From positions 1-6,454 of the forward strand of contig DEAL01000029.1 in assembly GCA_002346745.1 (NCBI GenBank): a stretch of 6,454 nt of DNA. Direction: 5' to 3'. The DNA is from Candidatus Neomicrothrix sp. UBA2983. Lineage in GTDB: Bacteria > Actinomycetota > Acidimicrobiia > Acidimicrobiales > MedAcidi-G1. Positions 1-6,454 of the stretch are shown piece after piece. Below the pieces are notes generated by a model that was given only the letters and a program-made list of their open reading frames with translations, ran no database searches and was not told where the DNA came from. Made by a program: the position numbers and the translations under genes. Within the stretch, counting starts at the first letter, position 1. Every line of letters starts with the position of its first letter.

Positions 1-96
1 AACCAGTCCCGCAACGGCAAGCCCGGAACCAACGGCTCGAACGGCGGCCCCAACCGGAAGGCCCGCCGAGCCCACCTCCAGCGCGGAGCAGCCTGA
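1..96 (+). CDS. C-terminal tail of an unidentified protein (5' end outside window)
   Basis: Frame 1 is open from the first base of the window to a TGA at 94-96, giving 31 codons. Of these, 27 end in G or C, which matches the strong third-position GC bias of the complete gene downstream and supports real coding. The peptide is hydrophilic and rich in Asn, Gly, Lys and Arg, and it ends in a basic stretch (NRKARRAHLQRGAA). This looks like a disordered C-terminal extension of the kind found on nucleic-acid-binding proteins, but no domain is visible and the protein cannot be named. It lies on the same strand as the enolase-family gene, 84 bases upstream of it. The gap is wide enough that they may or may not share a transcript. 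The short length is the main reason for doubt. Confidence 0.5.
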   Translation, partial: NQSRNGKPGTNGSNGGPNRKARRAHLQRGAA

Positions 97-135
97 CCCC
101 CCCCATCGTCCGGCACCCCCAACGGCTAGATTGCC

Positions 136-154
136 CGCCGGCACATCGCCGGCG
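136..154. other. 7-bp inverted repeat in the intergenic gap
   Basis: CGCCGGC at 136-142 and GCCGGCG at 148-154 can pair into a 7-bp GC-only stem with a 5-base loop (acatc). No T-run follows it, so it is not a classical intrinsic terminator. It sits 26 bases before the GTG of the enolase-family gene and could be a leader hairpin, the terminator of the upstream gene or an operator. A -10-like TAGATT lies just upstream at 127-132, but I see no convincing -35 box at the right distance, so no promoter is called. The remainder of the 97-180 gap holds only an eight-C run directly after the upstream stop codon. Short palindromes of this composition also arise by chance in GC-rich DNA. Confidence 0.3.
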
Positions 155-167
155 CGTCGAAGACCAC

Positions 168-174
168 GAGGGGG
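168..174 (+). promoter_or_regulatory. Ribosome binding site of the enolase-family gene
   Basis: GAGGGGG at 168-174 ends 6 bases before the GTG at 181. It is a good purine-rich Shine-Dalgarno match at normal spacing and supports GTG 181 as the start. The protein from this codon opens with a beta strand (MKVTEVHVF), as enolase-superfamily proteins do. Confidence 0.6.
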
Positions 175-180
175 CACGCC

Positions 181-1290
181 GTGAAGGTCACCGAGGTCCA
201 CGTCTTCCAGCACGACCTCCCGGTCGTCGATCCGCCCTACACGATGGCGACGCAGTCCGTGTACTCGCTCGACACCACCATCGTGATGGTCGTCTGCGAT
301 GACGGCACCGTCGGCTACGGCGAGACCTGTCCGCTTGGCAGCACCTACCAACCCCAGCACGCCCTTGGGGCGAGGGCCGCGATCACCGAGGTGGCCCCCT
401 CGCTCCTCGGCCTCGACCCCACACTCCACGGGCAGGTCAACTCGGCCATGGATGCCGCCCTGCTCGGCCACGGCTACGCCAAGGCCGCCCTCGACGCCGC
501 CTGCTGGGACCTGGCTGGCAAGGCCCACGGCGTGCGGGTGTGCGACCTGCTCGGCGGCGCCACCCGGGAACGGCTTCCCGCCTACCACGTGGTTGGCCGG
601 GTCCCCGCCGACGAGGCTGCCGAGACGGCGGCCCGCCTTCTGAGCGAGGGCTACACCCGACTCCAGGTCAAGGTCGGCGGGCGGACCGTCGAAGAGGACA
701 TCGCCGCCATACGGGCCGTCGACGCCGTCCGACCCCCCGGCGTGCGCCTCGTCGCCGACGCCAACCGGGGCTGGCAGGTCCCCGAGGCCATCCAGGTCTC
801 CCAGGCCTGCCGCGACGTGGTCCTCACCATCGAGCAGCCCTGCAACTCCTACGCCGAACTGCGCGCACTGGTCGGGAAGCTGTGCCACCCGATGTTCGTG
901 GACGAGTCCGCCACCGACCTTCAGGCGGTCACCGCCGCCATCCAGGATGGCGTCGCCGACGGGTTCGGCCTCAAGGTCTCCCGCGTCGGCGGCCTCACCG
1001 CCATGCGGGCGATCCGGGACGTCTGTGCCGCCCACCGACGCCCCCACACCCTCGAGGACACCTGGGGCGGCGACATCGTGTGGGCCACCACCGTCCACAT
1101 GGCGGCCACCGTCGAACCAGCCCAGCTGGACTGCACCTGGCTCTCGCAGACCTACGTGGACGGCTTCTACGACGACCGGGAACCGGTCCGGATCTCCGAC
1201 GGATGGATCGAGGTGCCGTCCGGTCCCGGCCTCGGCGTCGAGCCCGACGCCTCCCGCTGGGGCGACCCCGTCACCAGCTTCACGAGGTAG
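181..1290 (+). CDS. Mandelate racemase/muconate lactonizing enzyme family protein, probably acting on a (hydroxy)proline-type substrate
   Basis: This 369-residue protein has the full length of the enolase superfamily. Residues 1-130 form the capping domain, with G45-Y-G-E48 and the A-L-D-A-A-C-W109-D-L-A-G helix; a (beta/alpha)7-beta barrel follows. The Mg2+ ligands are visible at the ends of successive strands: D193 (VADAN), E218 (TIEQP) and D241 (VDES). The expected general bases are K164 (LQVKVGG) and K265 (GLKVSRVGG). The usual first Lys of the K-x-K motif is Gln162. The family abstracts the proton alpha to a carboxylate and stabilises the enolate on Mg2+, leading to racemisation, epimerisation, cycloisomerisation or dehydration. 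The QxKVGG motif and the late ED-T-W-G-G-D motif (E292-D298) recall members annotated as cis-3-hydroxyproline dehydratase or hydroxyproline-betaine epimerase. That assignment is from memory and the substrate remains uncertain. No signal peptide is seen, so it is cytoplasmic. No catabolic partner gene lies in the window. Its 3' end overlaps the convergent cytochrome gene by 11 bases. Confidence 0.9.
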   Translation: MKVTEVHVFQHDLPVVDPPYTMATQSVYSLDTTIVMVVCDDGTVGYGETCPLGSTYQPQHALGARAAITEVAPSLLGLDPTLHGQVNSAMDAALLGHGYAKAALDAACWDLAGKAHGVRVCDLLGGATRERLPAYHVVGRVPADEAAETAARLLSEGYTRLQVKVGGRTVEEDIAAIRAVDAVRPPGVRLVADANRGWQVPEAIQVSQACRDVVLTIEQPCNSYAELRALVGKLCHPMFVDESATDLQAVTAAIQDGVADGFGLKVSRVGGLTAMRAIRDVCAAHRRPHTLEDTWGGDIVWATTVHMAATVEPAQLDCTWLSQTYVDGFYDDREPVRISDGWIEVPSGPGLGVEPDASRWGDPVTSFTR

Positions 1291-2989
1291 CCCGAGGCAG
1301 CGTCCGCAGGTGCGCCACGAGGGCCGCGACGTCCTCCTCCGTGAACCCGGTCAGCGAGTGCGGCCCCTCGGGCGCCGCGAAGACGTCGGCCAGCGTCGGC
1401 GCCGAACCGTCGTGCAGGTAGGGCGCCGTGTCGTGGAGGCCCAGCAGGGTGGGCGTGTCGAACGACGGGCCCCGCATCTCCCCCGCCGCCGACCCGGTGC
1501 CGACATCGTGGACGAGCCCGTCGGTGAGCGCCGCCCCGGAATGGCAGGTCGCACACCCCGCCTCTGCGAACACCTGCTCGCCCCGACGGGCCGCTGCGTC
1601 CACCGGATGAGGGCTGGCAGGCACCTCGGCAAAGGCCAGGAACGCCGCCAGCCGTGAGTTCTCCTCCTCCGACAGCCCGGCGCCAAACTGCACCTCTCGG
1701 ATCGTGCGCTGGAAGTCGAACAGGTCGACCCGGTCGCCTGACCAGTGGAAGGGAAAGGTGGCGGAGAGGCCACGGATCGGGGTCGTGTTGCGTGGCCCAT
1801 CCTCCAGCACCCAGGTCCGCCCGTCGTGCCCACCGTCCAGGTGGCAACTGGCGCAGCTGATCCAGCCATCCCGGGCCATCTCGGGACGGGCGGACGTGTG
1901 GAACAGGACCTTTCCGGCCAGCACGTCGTCGGGCAACGGGTTGTCCGTCACCACGATGCGCCCGACCTCCTCGAGCGCTGCCAGATCCAGCACCGACACG
2001 TCGTCGGACAGCGCGTTGTGCACCCAGGCCGTGGAGCCGTCGCCCGAGACCACAATCCCCTGGGGATTCGAACCCACGTCGACGTGGCCGACTCCTAGAC
2101 CCGCAGCCAAGTCCACCACTGACACGTCGTCGCTAGCCGCATTGGCCACGAAGAGCAGGCTGCCGTCCGGCGAGAAGTCCGCCGACGACGGCAACCCGAC
2201 CGGCCGGTCGATGGTGTCCAAACCGAGGAGTTCCCGGGGGACGATCCGCCGGGCCGAGAGGTCGACGGCGACGACCCTGGGCATCACCGTGTTCTCGAAG
2301 GTGGGCCGGCCGCTCTCGACCCGGGAGCGGCTGAGTGGCAGGTAGGCCCGCTCCCCGTCCGGGTGGAGCACGACCTGCCGGGCGGCGTTGTTCTCCGGAC
2401 CCGTCTCCAGCACCTGCACCAGCGATCCGGCGGCCACGTCGATGACGGACAGGTCCCCCGTCCGCAGGTGCGTCGCGTACAGGATCGAACCGCTCGCATC
2501 CAGGGCCAGGCCGGAGGGGTCCGACCCGACCTCCACGGCGCCGAGGAACCGCAGGTCCGGCAGCCCGTAGGCGGCTACGGCCGACTCGCCCTGCGCCGCC
2601 ACGAACAGCCGGTTCCGCCGGACGTCCTCGACGAGGCCCCGCGGTTCCCGGAAGCTGGTCGCCGAGGCGAGGAGGCTCCCGTCCTCTGCGTCGAGGGTGA
2701 CGAGCAACGAGGCATCGCCGACGGACACGTGCACCACGCGCCCGTCGGCGCCCACGGCCAGCGATGCCGGACGCCCGCCGACGGGCACCTCCCACCGGAC
2801 CTCCCCACCCGGCAGGTCGACGACCGTCACGCTCCCCGAATCCGGGTTGGCCACGAACAACGCCGACTCGTCCCCGGAGAGGACGATGGTCGAACTCCAG
2901 GCCGCTCCGGCCTCCTCCGCATCCGAGCCGCATCCGACCGCCGCGGCCCAGACCAGCGCCGCCGAAAATAGGAGGGTTCGCGACATCAC
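1280..2989 (-). CDS. Predicted lipoprotein: YVTN beta-propeller fused to a di-heme cytochrome c peroxidase/MauG-type domain
   Basis: This is a 569-residue protein, numbered from GTG at 2989; ATG at 2986 would give 568. The N-terminus is a short hydrophobic signal ending in A-V-G-C20, a plausible though not ideal lipobox, so the mature protein is probably lipid-anchored outside the membrane. Residues about 31-345 are a YVTN/YncE-type beta-propeller with repeated blade motifs such as LFVANPDSGSVTVVDL (44-59), LFVANAASDDVSVVDL (279-294) and VHNALSDDVSVLDL (323-336). The C-terminal part has two heme c sites, C379-A-S-C-H383 and C479-A-T-C-H483. It also has family landmarks: RNTTPIRGL (400-408), FHWSGDR (414-420), HDVGTG after heme two, and TAPYLHDGS around Y524. 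This matches the bacterial di-heme cytochrome c peroxidase/MauG fold. Members reduce peroxide or use it to oxidise partner proteins; which applies here is unknown. The gene starts inside the stop of the large exported-protein gene and is probably co-transcribed with it. Confidence 0.88.
   Translation of the reverse strand: MMSRTLLFSAALVWAAAVGCGSDAEEAGAAWSSTIVLSGDESALFVANPDSGSVTVVDLPGGEVRWEVPVGGRPASLAVGADGRVVHVSVGDASLLVTLDAEDGSLLASATSFREPRGLVEDVRRNRLFVAAQGESAVAAYGLPDLRFLGAVEVGSDPSGLALDASGSILYATHLRTGDLSVIDVAAGSLVQVLETGPENNAARQVVLHPDGERAYLPLSRSRVESGRPTFENTVMPRVVAVDLSARRIVPRELLGLDTIDRPVGLPSSADFSPDGSLLFVANAASDDVSVVDLAAGLGVGHVDVGSNPQGIVVSGDGSTAWVHNALSDDVSVLDLAALEEVGRIVVTDNPLPDDVLAGKVLFHTSARPEMARDGWISCASCHLDGGHDGRTWVLEDGPRNTTPIRGLSATFPFHWSGDRVDLFDFQRTIREVQFGAGLSEEENSRLAAFLAFAEVPASPHPVDAAARRGEQVFAEAGCATCHSGAALTDGLVHDVGTGSAAGEMRGPSFDTPTLLGLHDTAPYLHDGSAPTLADVFAAPEGPHSLTGFTEEDVAALVAHLRTLPRATS
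2984..2989 (-). promoter_or_regulatory. Stop/start overlap coupling the two minus-strand genes
   Basis: Read on the minus strand, the junction is GTGATG. The TGA at 2988-2986 ends the large exported-protein gene. The next gene can start at GTG 2989-2987 (4-base overlap) or at ATG 2986-2984 (1-base overlap). Either arrangement is typical of translational coupling within one mRNA. The upstream bases give only a weak Shine-Dalgarno candidate (GGGTGG around 3002-3007), which fits re-initiation by ribosomes finishing the first gene. Confidence 0.7.
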
Positions 2990-5900
2990 CCCGTATCCGC
3001 CACCCGTCCCCCGAGAGGCGAGAAGCCGCGCTGGTTGAGGATCTGCGCCTCCCAGCCGTCGGCGGTCTCGTAGGCGATCGTCAACTGCAGCGTGTCCGCA
3101 CCGAGGATGATCTGCGTAAACCCGGCGTCGTAGAGGTCCTGCTGGCGCACCTCGAGGGCGAAGTTCCCGGACTCGGGGGTCGTTCCCTCCTCGACGAGCA
3201 GACCCGGGGCAGTGAGGCTGTAGTAACCCCCATTTGCTCCGGGGGGCAACTCGTAGTCGAAGGTGATCTTCTCCACGTAGTTCCCCGGCCAGCCGTAGAT
3301 GGAGAACTCGGCTGGTTCCCCGTAGAGGATTGACGTGTATGAACTGATCGGAGCGCTTCCGGTCTCCTCGACGACATAGAAGTGGTAGGTCGAGTCCAAC
3401 GACCCCAGCACGGCGGACAGCGGATCTCGATAGCCGTAGACATCCATGGTGGTGCGGCCATCGGCCAGCAGTGCCGGGTCCGGGGCCAGGCCGGTGGAGG
3501 GAACGGGACGGTCCTGGAGCGCCGAGACGTGTACCTCGTAGGCGCCAGCCTCTTCGACCACAAACGACATGCCCTCGGCATCGATGTAGCCCACGGAGTT
3601 CGCCCGATTGGAGAACTGACGAATGTCGCCGTCGGGACCAGTGACGGTTACGTCGACGGCTACGTCGAGGGTCGGCCAGGCCTGGCCGCTGAAGGTGAAC
3701 AGGTCCCCGGGCACGAGCACGCTTCCCGGCCGGGTGCCGGTCGGAGTGACGAAGAGGTCCACGTCACGCCCGTGGTGGACTAGCAGTGGGCCACACGTGC
3801 CGAGACCGCCGACTGCCCCCTGGTAGGGCGGGCAGATGCGACCACCCAACTCGTCACCGACTGTCCATCCACCCGATTCCAAACGGGTGGGCTCCTCGAT
3901 GATGACCGCCATGGAGGCATAGGGGACAAAGTGCGACTCGTCCGCTCCCTTAAGGACTGCGCCGCCGAAGAGCAGCTTCACGTCCCCCTCCTCGTCGCCC
4001 CTCGCGTCCGAGCCTCGGCGGCCACCCTGTGGTGGCGTGAAGTAGAAGTCCCGACACACCAGACCGATCTGGCAGTTGTAGGTGTCGTGGCCGTACCAGT
4101 GGACGTGCTCGCCGCCGCGTCCCTCCGCGACCGCCGCGAACACAGAGACGTCGAGGCGCATGCTGGTCGAGTACCAATAGGCTCGCCGCTCAACCTCCAG
4201 AGCACCTATGACCGTCGAGAACAAGTGGCGGCTGTCGGGCGAGTCCACGCAGCCGTCCATCGTGCAGTACGCCTGGGGCTCCAGTTGCGGAGCCACGGAT
4301 CCCAGCAGTTCGGCTGGCCCGTCGACGGTGACGATCGGGTTAATCGGCAAGAGGTCGACCAGCCAGGCGACGTCGCCGGTAAAGAACGGGTAGGCGATGC
4401 CACCCTCGGTCGGCTCCTCACTGCATACCTCCGAGTCGCACGTGGATGCGGTGTCTAGCAGGCGGTTGAAGAACCAAGTCCTTAGGACCGGTTCGCCCGG
4501 GAGGTGGCCCGGGGGGGCGTTCCGCTCGCCGTGGGCGACGAGGGGGCTGTCTGGGGTAGCCACGATGGACGCCGAGGAGCGTGCTCCCATCCACAGGGTT
4601 CCGTCCGCCGGGTCGAGATAGGAGGCGGTGACATCCACCCGGTACTCGCCATGCTCCCTCGGGACCCATGCCCGGTCGGAGGCGAAGTAGCCATATCGGT
4701 TCGCCGTGCCGGTGACCGTATGGGTCTCGAGTCGATCGGGGTCGCCGTCCGGGTAGTGAGAGATTTCAATCGTGACCTCCGCCGGAACGCCAGGTTCCAA
4801 CGTAACGGTCGGGTTCCACGCGTCCCCGACCTCGAGTGGCGTGCCCTCGAACACGCCGAGCGAGAGGTCCAGCGGTTCGGCGACCCAAATCTTGTAGGTG
4901 CCCGCAACGGCAAACTCGTCGCCCCGCGAGGACTGCAGCGTGCCGTCCAGACGCACGGTGTGTAAGCCGAACTGGTCGAACTCCATGTCCAGGGCGTCGA
5001 GGCGGGTGGTCAGCCCGACGGTGTGCGACGGGCCGGAGAATGGCAATTCGACCGGGTATCCCGCGAACCACGCGGCGGCGACAAACATCTCCACGGTGGC
5101 ATCCTCTGCGAGTTCCTGCGTCTTGCCATCGGGGGTGGTCAGCGAGATGGTCAAGCTTCCCGGGTCCTCGGCGTCAAGGCGGAACAGTGGTTCGGGCATC
5201 TGGGCAGCAAATCCCGAGTAGCCGACCGTGGGAAGGTACGGCTCTAGCGTGTAGTGGACCGACTGCCCGGAGAGCGGGTCCGTGGGCGATGCGATGAACG
5301 GCCCTGCATACGAACGCCGACTGCCCAGGGCGAACCGGTCGGTGTCCTCGTCGGCTACAACTCCGCGTATACCGGCAGTCCCCCAACTGGGAGCCTCGTT
5401 GAGAAGGGTCGTCGGCAATCGAGGTATGGCGGAGGTGCCGACGCTGAACATGGGCAGGTACCCGAATCCCGTGTTGCCCTCGAAGTCCAAGCCTCCGGCT
5501 GGTGGTATGTTCGTCCACCTGTCGAGGTAAACCTCGTCGCCGCCCCAATCGACATTGCCGAATACGATGCGGGGCAGGTACCAGCCTGTTTCCAGCGATT
5601 CGGGGAGAACATCGGGCGTCAACGTCTGGTCCGAACGCAGGCACTCCGGCCTGTCGACGAACTCGACGACCTCCGAGAACCTGCTCGTACCCGTCGTCGA
5701 CTCGATGGGCAGGCCGGTCGCTGTGAGGACCGGTCCGTGGACGTTCACGTTCACCTGGGTCACGTAGCTGCCCTCCGCGTCGAAGAGCCGGTAGAGGTGG
5801 ATCCTCGGCACCATGCACTCGTCACCCGGCGACTGATGGACCCGGAACCGGATGCCGTCGGGCGACGGCAACGAACCAGTGGCCGACCACTTCATCGACG

Positions 5901-6454
5901 AACCGGCCCTACCGAGGGTGTGAAACCCACTCAACCCTGCGATGGCCAGGTCCCCATCCGGGACGGCCAGGACGGCCGCCGGCCCGGTCTGGATCCCCTG
6001 ACCGACGCAGTGTCCACGTCCGATGGGTATCACGTAGAGCGTGGAACCGGCTGGGGCTTCGAGCTGTGCATTGAAGGAACCGTCGGATCCCCTGTCCACA
6101 CAGTCCTGGGTGCCCCATTCGACGGCGACCACAACGACCGCCCCCCAGGGCCGGTCGGGCTGGCCGATCGGGACCGCACCTTCCGCACCGGCGACAGCGA
6201 CCATGCCCGCATCGTTGGGGGGGGACACGGCGATCAGGTCGGCGCGTGGAACTGCCGCGTGGTCGTTCGCAGCCTGGTCGCCGCGGAGCAAGAGGGGGTC
6301 GAAGACCTCGATCCCATCGCGCAGGCTCACGGCTTCGACGGTTTCGGCGGGGGCGGTGGTGGTCGGCGCGTCAGTCGACGATGTGGGGGGCGCCGAGGTC
6401 GTCGCCACGGAGGTCGTCGACGATGAGGTGGACGCAGGCACCGACGTAGACGCA
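2986..6454 (-). CDS. Very large predicted exported protein of unknown family, 5' end outside window
   Basis: The frame is open from the right edge of the window to TGA at 2988-2986. The first possible start inside the window, GTG at 6441, falls within a Ser/Thr/Pro-rich linker that continues in frame to the edge, so the true start and an expected signal sequence are probably missing. Numbering here begins at that GTG (1151 residues). Residues 1-34 are over half Ser/Thr. After a beta-rich region come three similar Ig-like modules (about 429-530, 536-635 and 909-1008) sharing a G-x-[YH]-x-V-x-[VL] strand. Between modules two and three is a cysteine-rich segment. The protein has twelve cysteines in neat pairs: 114/145, 209/267, 668/673, 726/731, 790/796 and 870/883. 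This suggests disulfides and an extracytoplasmic location. A histidine cluster, H779-V-H-W-Y-G-H785, precedes the 790/796 pair. No CxxCH site, LPxTG signal or C-terminal membrane helix is present. I do not recognise the family. It is the first gene of a coupled pair with the di-heme lipoprotein. Confidence 0.8.
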   Translation of the reverse strand, partial: ASTSVPASTSSSTTSVATTSAPPTSSTDAPTTTAPAETVEAVSLRDGIEVFDPLLLRGDQAANDHAAVPRADLIAVSPPNDAGMVAVAGAEGAVPIGQPDRPWGAVVVVAVEWGTQDCVDRGSDGSFNAQLEAPAGSTLYVIPIGRGHCVGQGIQTGPAAVLAVPDGDLAIAGLSGFHTLGRAGSSMKWSATGSLPSPDGIRFRVHQSPGDECMVPRIHLYRLFDAEGSYVTQVNVNVHGPVLTATGLPIESTTGTSRFSEVVEFVDRPECLRSDQTLTPDVLPESLETGWYLPRIVFGNVDWGGDEVYLDRWTNIPPAGGLDFEGNTGFGYLPMFSVGTSAIPRLPTTLLNEAPSWGTAGIRGVVADEDTDRFALGSRRSYAGPFIASPTDPLSGQSVHYTLEPYLPTVGYSGFAAQMPEPLFRLDAEDPGSLTISLTTPDGKTQELAEDATVEMFVAAAWFAGYPVELPFSGPSHTVGLTTRLDALDMEFDQFGLHTVRLDGTLQSSRGDEFAVAGTYKIWVAEPLDLSLGVFEGTPLEVGDAWNPTVTLEPGVPAEVTIEISHYPDGDPDRLETHTVTGTANRYGYFASDRAWVPREHGEYRVDVTASYLDPADGTLWMGARSSASIVATPDSPLVAHGERNAPPGHLPGEPVLRTWFFNRLLDTASTCDSEVCSEEPTEGGIAYPFFTGDVAWLVDLLPINPIVTVDGPAELLGSVAPQLEPQAYCTMDGCVDSPDSRHLFSTVIGALEVERRAYWYSTSMRLDVSVFAAVAEGRGGEHVHWYGHDTYNCQIGLVCRDFYFTPPQGGRRGSDARGDEEGDVKLLFGGAVLKGADESHFVPYASMAVIIEEPTRLESGGWTVGDELGGRICPPYQGAVGGLGTCGPLLVHHGRDVDLFVTPTGTRPGSVLVPGDLFTFSGQAWPTLDVAVDVTVTGPDGDIRQFSNRANSVGYIDAEGMSFVVEEAGAYEVHVSALQDRPVPSTGLAPDPALLADGRTTMDVYGYRDPLSAVLGSLDSTYHFYVVEETGSAPISSYTSILYGEPAEFSIYGWPGNYVEKITFDYELPPGANGGYYSLTAPGLLVEEGTTPESGNFALEVRQQDLYDAGFTQIILGADTLQLTIAYETADGWEAQILNQRGFSPLGGRVADTG
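6374..6425. repeat. Short direct repeats in the Ser/Thr linker coding region
   Basis: GTCGACGATG occurs at 6374-6383 and again at 6416-6425. GAGGTCGTCG occurs at 6395-6404 and 6410-6419. The period is a multiple of three in both cases (42 and 15 bases). The repeats lie in the part of the large exported-protein gene that encodes the low-complexity Ser/Thr/Pro linker, and they look like slippage-derived expansion of that linker rather than a mobile or regulatory repeat. Confidence 0.5.

Noticed and set aside
136..154. Intrinsic terminator after the partial upstream gene
   Set aside because: The hairpin is stable but lacks a following T-run, so it is listed only as an inverted repeat.
540..1421. 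A 293-codon open frame on the plus strand
   Set aside because: It is an out-of-frame reading of the enolase-family gene, dominated by Arg, Pro and Gly. The frame starting at 181 has all catalytic motifs.
2133..2933. A 266-codon open frame on the minus strand
   Set aside because: It is a frame-shifted shadow of the beta-propeller region; it is Arg/Gly-rich and has no recognisable motif.
4087..4107. Multicopper-oxidase copper motif in the large exported protein
   Set aside because: HVHWYGH resembles the HWHG-type type-3 copper motif only loosely, and the other three copper motifs of that family are absent. It is kept only as a possible metal-site finding.
6217..6224. Eight-G run as a phase-variation or frameshift site in the large gene
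   Set aside because: The protein reads through it sensibly on both sides (SPPNDAG). Isolated homopolymers are expected in such GC-rich DNA, and nothing suggests switching.
5254..6426. A 390-codon open frame on the plus strand
   Set aside because: It lies antisense to the large exported-protein gene. Its translation is Arg/Gly/Asp-rich with no domain, as expected from the mirror of a GC-rich gene. The minus-strand reading has coherent beta-strand patterns and paired cysteines.
1..6454. CRISPR arrays, tRNA or rRNA genes, insertion sequences
   Set aside because: I saw no regularly spaced repeats, no cloverleaf-like tRNA pattern, no transposase motifs and no terminal inverted repeats. Protein-coding frames cover nearly the whole window.

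Overview
The window is GC-rich DNA with GTG starts and tightly packed genes. It most resembles a high-GC actinobacterium. The Ser/Thr/Pro-rich linker of the exported protein at the right end is a style I associate with Acidimicrobiia and related marine Actinobacteria, but that placement is inference and cannot be fixed from this sequence.

Layout from left to right. Bases 1-96 (+) are the last 31 codons of a gene that starts outside the window; they encode a basic, Gly/Asn-rich tail. A gap of 84 bases holds an eight-C run, a 7-bp inverted repeat and a good ribosome binding site. Bases 181-1290 (+) encode a complete enolase-superfamily enzyme of the mandelate racemase/muconate lactonizing group, probably acting on a proline- or hydroxyproline-type amino acid or betaine. 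Its 3' end overlaps by 11 bases the 3' end of a two-gene unit on the opposite strand.

The minus-strand unit is read from right to left. Its first gene (2986 to beyond 6454) encodes a very large exported protein that I cannot assign to a family. It has a Ser/Thr/Pro linker, three Ig-like beta modules, a cysteine-paired domain and a histidine cluster, and its 5' end lies outside the window. The second gene (1280-2989) overlaps the stop of the first by 1 or 4 bases. It encodes a predicted lipoprotein with an N-terminal YVTN-type beta-propeller fused to a C-terminal di-heme cytochrome c peroxidase/MauG-type domain with two CxxCH sites.

The two minus-strand genes are almost certainly co-transcribed and both products are predicted to act outside the cytoplasmic membrane. 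The most interesting idea here is that the di-heme protein oxidises or matures its large neighbour, or accepts electrons with it. That is a hypothesis from gene order and family knowledge, not something the sequence proves. The enolase-family gene appears to be metabolically unrelated.
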